Positions 5,391-7,790 of a stretch of 7,790 nucleotides of DNA are shown here, piece after piece. The stretch's first letter is position 1. The number at the start of each line of letters is the position of its first letter. Made by a program: the position numbers and the translations under genes. The notes under the pieces are model-generated. The model saw only the letters and a program-made list of their open reading frames with translations, was not told where the DNA came from and did not search any database. This DNA is from Hydrocurvibacter sp036169815 (GTDB lineage Bacteria > Campylobacterota > Campylobacteria > Campylobacterales > Sulfurimonadaceae), in assembly GCA_036169815.1 (NCBI GenBank), contig JAVHOA010000113.1, positions 1 to 7,790 on the forward strand, given 5' to 3'.

Positions 5391-7173
5391 TTATCCAAGA
5401 TGAGAGCACATACAATCCCCAAACGTGCTGTTTAAATCGTCCACGGCGCGCTAGTTCTATATACTTTTGTAAAATCTCTTTTCTAAATATTCCAGTTTCT
5501 TCATTGACTTCCAAGATCAATTCAATCTTGCCTGAAGCAATCAGCCACTCCATATAAGGGTTTGAAAACCCTTTTTTCTTGCGCCCCAGTATTGCATCAT
5601 TGAGATATGGCTGGGATATTTTTTTGAGGAGCGATTTTGTTTTTCCATCTCCATAACGAAGCTCTGGTGCGAGTGAAAAGACAGATTCTGCTAAATGATG
5701 GTCTAAAAATGGAGTCCGCGATTCGATGGAATGTGCCATACTGACATGATCGAGTTTACGCAAGAAATGCTCTGCTTGAAAAACATTTAAGTCAATATAA
5801 CTGTACCACGTAGCATCGTTTCCATGTAAAGAACTCTCAAATCTTTCCCGATATGAATTTAAATATTTTAAAGATTCATTATCTTTAATATTTTGACGCA
5901 GTAACTCATTTTTTTGCAGGTCGGTAAACTTCTCACCTGAAGTGCGAAAAAGCAGTTTGTCATCCCACATTCGCTTATACCATTCCCACTCTCTGTGCAT
6001 AGAAAAATTGGATCGAAAATATTTTTGAAGCCAATTTTTGTGCATCAGTGAAGCGGCTTTTTGAATATCTAAATACTCAAAATATTGCCGATATCCCAAA
6101 AAAAGCTCATCGCTTCCCTCTCCGCTCATCACAACGCGGTATCCCTCTTTCGCAATAGCTTCAAAAAGCAGATAAAGCGGGATAGCAGCAGGGTCGTTAA
6201 GGGGTTCATCAAGTGCATCAAACACCTGCTCACTTGCCTCTATAAAGCGATTTTGATCGATCTCGACTACACTGTTTTTGAGGCCTAAAAACGTAGCTGT
6301 TGCAGCTGCATTTGCACGTTCATCGTAGTTTTTGTACTCATTGTATCCAAGCGTGAAAGTATGCAGTTTATGCCCAAATTTTTTCGCAATGGCGGCTATA
6401 AATGCGCTATCAATTCCGCCTGAGAGTAGTGAAGCCATCGGCACTGAAGCATTGAGCCGTGAAGCGATGGAGTCAAGGAGATTTTCTTCTAAAAGTTGGA
6501 GGGCACTGGCCTCATCTTCAACGGCGCAAGGAGTTACATGTAAGAGATCCCAGTAGCGTTTTACTTCTACTTTATTTGCCTTACATGTAAGCATCTCTCC
6601 AGCTGCTAGTTTATAGATTCCCTCATAAAAAGTGTGCGGCGGCGTGGGCGCTAAAAAAGTGAGGTATGCAAGCAGTGCATCATTATTGAGCTTTTTTTGC
6701 TTTAAAAATGGCACTATCGCCTTGATCTCTGAGGCAAAGATAAAACGCTCGCCGTGATGATAAAAAAGCGGCTTTTTACCCAAACGGTCTCGAAAAAGAT
6801 ACAGCGTATCCCCATCTTTGAGCGCGATGGCAAACATCCCGCGAAGATGCTGCACAAAATCTACGCCCCAGCGAAGATACGCCGCGACAAGCACTTCACT
6901 CTCACCACCACTTTTATAAGCAAATGAGAGCTCAGATTTGAGTGCTGCAAAGTTATAAATCTCACCGTTGAAACTGAGTAAAATATCCTTATGACGCAGA
7001 GGCTGGCGGGCGTTTTTTGAGTTATCCATAATGCTTAAAAGATTGTGCGCAAAAAAGAGTTCGCTCTCTTGGGCAATCCCACAAAAGTCAGGCCCACGAT
7101 GGTGCATCAAAGCAAGGGCAGCTTTTGCTTGTTGTGGTTCATACGCACCTAAAATTCCAAAAATTGCACACAT
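5374..7173 (-). CDS. asnB: Asparagine synthetase (glutamine-hydrolysing) family protein
   Basis: A 599-residue two-domain amidotransferase. The family makes asparagine from aspartate, ATP and glutamine; some members amidate other carboxylates, including surface-sugar precursors. The N-terminal Ntn glutaminase domain (1 to about 190) has Cys2, HRGPD (25-29), NGEIYN (69-74) and LFRDRLGKKPLFY (126-138). The synthetase domain has the PP-loop SGGIDS (251-256), DEPLNDPAAIP (322-332), GEGSDE (351-356), MAHSIESRTPFLDHHL and KKKGF. Length and order are normal. Two glutamine-binding residues of E. coli AsnB appear changed: Arg49 (in HERLSI) is Leu45 (HNLLSI), and Asp98 is Glu91. Glutamine use may therefore differ, or these may be lineage variants. 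The ATG at 7173 overlaps the upstream TAA by one base (TAATG), indicating translational coupling; its own ribosome-binding site is a weak, distant AGGA. Two TACATGTAAG copies lie inside (6534 and 6581). Confidence 0.9.
   Translation of the reverse strand: MCAIFGILGAYEPQQAKAALALMHHRGPDFCGIAQESELFFAHNLLSIMDNSKNARQPLRHKDILLSFNGEIYNFAALKSELSFAYKSGGESEVLVAAYLRWGVDFVQHLRGMFAIALKDGDTLYLFRDRLGKKPLFYHHGERFIFASEIKAIVPFLKQKKLNNDALLAYLTFLAPTPPHTFYEGIYKLAAGEMLTCKANKVEVKRYWDLLHVTPCAVEDEASALQLLEENLLDSIASRLNASVPMASLLSGGIDSAFIAAIAKKFGHKLHTFTLGYNEYKNYDERANAAATATFLGLKNSVVEIDQNRFIEASEQVFDALDEPLNDPAAIPLYLLFEAIAKEGYRVVMSGEGSDELFLGYRQYFEYLDIQKAASLMHKNWLQKYFRSNFSMHREWEWYKRMWDDKLLFRTSGEKFTDLQKNELLRQNIKDNESLKYLNSYRERFESSLHGNDATWYSYIDLNVFQAEHFLRKLDHVSMAHSIESRTPFLDHHLAESVFSLAPELRYGDGKTKSLLKKISQPYLNDAILGRKKKGFSNPYMEWLIASGKIELILEVNEETGIFRKEILQKYIELARRGRFKQHVWGLYVLSSWIKKELL
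6534..6544 (+). repeat. TACATGTAAG motif copy 1 inside asnB
   Basis: TTACATGTAAG, with a 10-bp palindromic core at 6534-6543. In the gene direction it is read as L-L-H-V. Confidence 0.6.
6580..6591 (+). repeat. TACATGTAAG motif copy 2 inside asnB
   Basis: A full 12-bp palindrome CTTACATGTAAG, 47 bp after the previous copy. In the gene direction it is read as L-T-C-K, a different frame from the other asnB copy. Confidence 0.6.
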
Positions 7174-7742
7174 TATTTAAAAAATCCTACACTCATGTCT
7201 CTTGGCATATACCCTTTTTTTATCACGCACCTTGCACCGAGTTTTTTCGCCAACACTTTGATCTCTTTTTCTTTAAAATAGTTATATACCAAAGATGCGT
7301 CATCGCCCTCTAAGATATTGAAAATAAACCCTTTTTGCGATGCCCTAAAGCAGTTTTGAATAAATAAATAGGTTTCAAAACGCTGTAAAATATTCATCGC
7401 TCCGCTACAAAAATAGTAATCCCCAAGCGGAAGTTCATCACTCAGAGCATCGCGTTGGAGTATCTCGCATCCTGTTCTTTGCCTTGCTTCTAAAACCATG
7501 GGTTCCATCAGATCTATGCCAATATATTTCAAAGGTTTTGGCTGCATATAATGGTACAAATCACCAAAACCACAGCCAATATCGACGATTGTAGCACGAG
7601 AGAGTTCGTCGTCTAAAAAAGAGAGCAACACTTTAAAGCGTAGCCGCTGACTCTCTTGTGAATTCCAGTGCAATGCTCTACATGTAAGCCCATATTTTTT
7701 TAGTGATGCCTTATAAAATGTTTCATTTTCAACTCTTGACAT
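7173..7742 (-). CDS. Class I SAM-dependent methyltransferase, substrate unknown
   Basis: A predicted methyltransferase of 189 residues when started at ATG 7742. Motif I is VDIGCGFGD at 53-61, which binds SAM; motif II is YIGIDLMEPMVLEAR at 73-87, with the acidic residue Asp77; YYFCSGAMNIL at 109-119 fits the motif IV position. The rest follows the seven-strand fold to the end, SVGFFK. I recognise the fold but no specific subfamily, so small molecule, sugar, lipid or protein are all possible substrates. An in-frame GTG at 7781 would add 13 residues, but a TATAAT box (7770-7765) lies in that stretch, so the shorter form is preferred. The stop overlaps the asnB start by one base, so the two are co-translated and possibly act in one pathway. 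A TACATGTAAG copy lies near residues 19-21. Confidence 0.8.
   Translation of the reverse strand: MSRVENETFYKASLKKYGLTCRALHWNSQESQRLRFKVLLSFLDDELSRATIVDIGCGFGDLYHYMQPKPLKYIGIDLMEPMVLEARQRTGCEILQRDALSDELPLGDYYFCSGAMNILQRFETYLFIQNCFRASQKGFIFNILEGDDASLVYNYFKEKEIKVLAKKLGARCVIKKGYMPRDMSVGFFK
7679..7688 (+). repeat. TACATGTAAG motif copy inside the methyltransferase gene
   Basis: The same 10-mer, preceded by C. In the gene direction it is read as L-T-C, the same frame as the second asnB copy. Confidence 0.6.
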
Positions 7743-7764
7743 AAAGACTTCTTGTTTTTTTAGG

Positions 7765-7770
7765 ATTATA
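7765..7770 (-). promoter_or_regulatory. Candidate -10 box (TATAAT) for methyltransferase-asnB
   Basis: A consensus TATAAT reads on the minus strand at 7770-7765, 22 bases before the preferred ATG at 7742. It predicts a leader of about 16 bases. The -35 region is close to the window edge and shows no match to TTGACA. Confidence 0.5.
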
Positions 7771-7790
7771 CTCAATTTCACGGGCCTTTC

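Noticed and set aside
7743..7781. GTG start at 7781 for the methyltransferase, giving 202 residues.
   Set aside because: A TATAAT box lies inside the extra stretch and the methyltransferase fold does not need it; the AAAGG before the GTG is very close, so it is not fully excluded.
1..7790. Search for a defence system, mobile element or CRISPR array.
   Set aside because: All sizeable frames are housekeeping or small sensory and methyltransferase genes; no transposase, integrase, nuclease or spaced direct repeats are visible.

Overview
The window looks like ordinary chromosome from a free-living Campylobacterota (epsilonproteobacterium), most like the Sulfurospirillum branch. The grounds are a moderate GC content (about 40% by eye), TATAAT-type -10 boxes without clear -35 boxes, and a gene order (gltX, SurA-like chaperone, accC, accB, deoxycytidine-nucleotide deaminase) that, from memory, matches the Campylobacter jejuni Cj1288c-Cj1292 neighbourhood. 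The genus is an inference. I see no prophage, transposon, CRISPR array, tRNA or rRNA.

Layout: 1-161 holds a possible gene tail on the + strand and a strong palindromic terminator. gltX (162-1550, -) and a secreted SurA-like chaperone gene (1645-2490, +) diverge from a 94-bp control region. The chaperone gene converges on accC across a 20-bp perfect palindrome. accB-accC (4311-2521, -) form a tight operon for biotin carboxyl carrier protein and biotin carboxylase. accB diverges from a dCMP deaminase gene (4383-4820, +) across a 71-bp gap where two -10 boxes overlap. The deaminase is followed by a small stand-alone GAF-domain gene (4842-5342, +). That pair converges on asnB (7173-5374, -) at a long hairpin that overlaps the asnB stop codon. 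asnB is translationally coupled (TAATG) to an upstream class I methyltransferase gene (7742-7173, -) with its own TATAAT.

Functionally the genes are mostly core metabolism: glutamyl-tRNA synthesis, outer-membrane protein folding, malonyl-CoA formation, pyrimidine deoxynucleotide supply for dTMP, and amide-nitrogen transfer by an asparagine synthetase family enzyme.

The most notable signal is not a gene. The 10-mer TACATGTAAG occurs five times, always in this orientation on the + strand. One copy forms the gltX terminator. The other four lie inside accC, asnB (twice) and the methyltransferase gene, where they are read in two different frames. This resembles a highly iterated palindrome or uptake-type sequence acting at the DNA level. 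A second point of interest is that AsnB seems to lack the arginine and aspartate that bind glutamine in E. coli AsnB, while keeping the Cys nucleophile.
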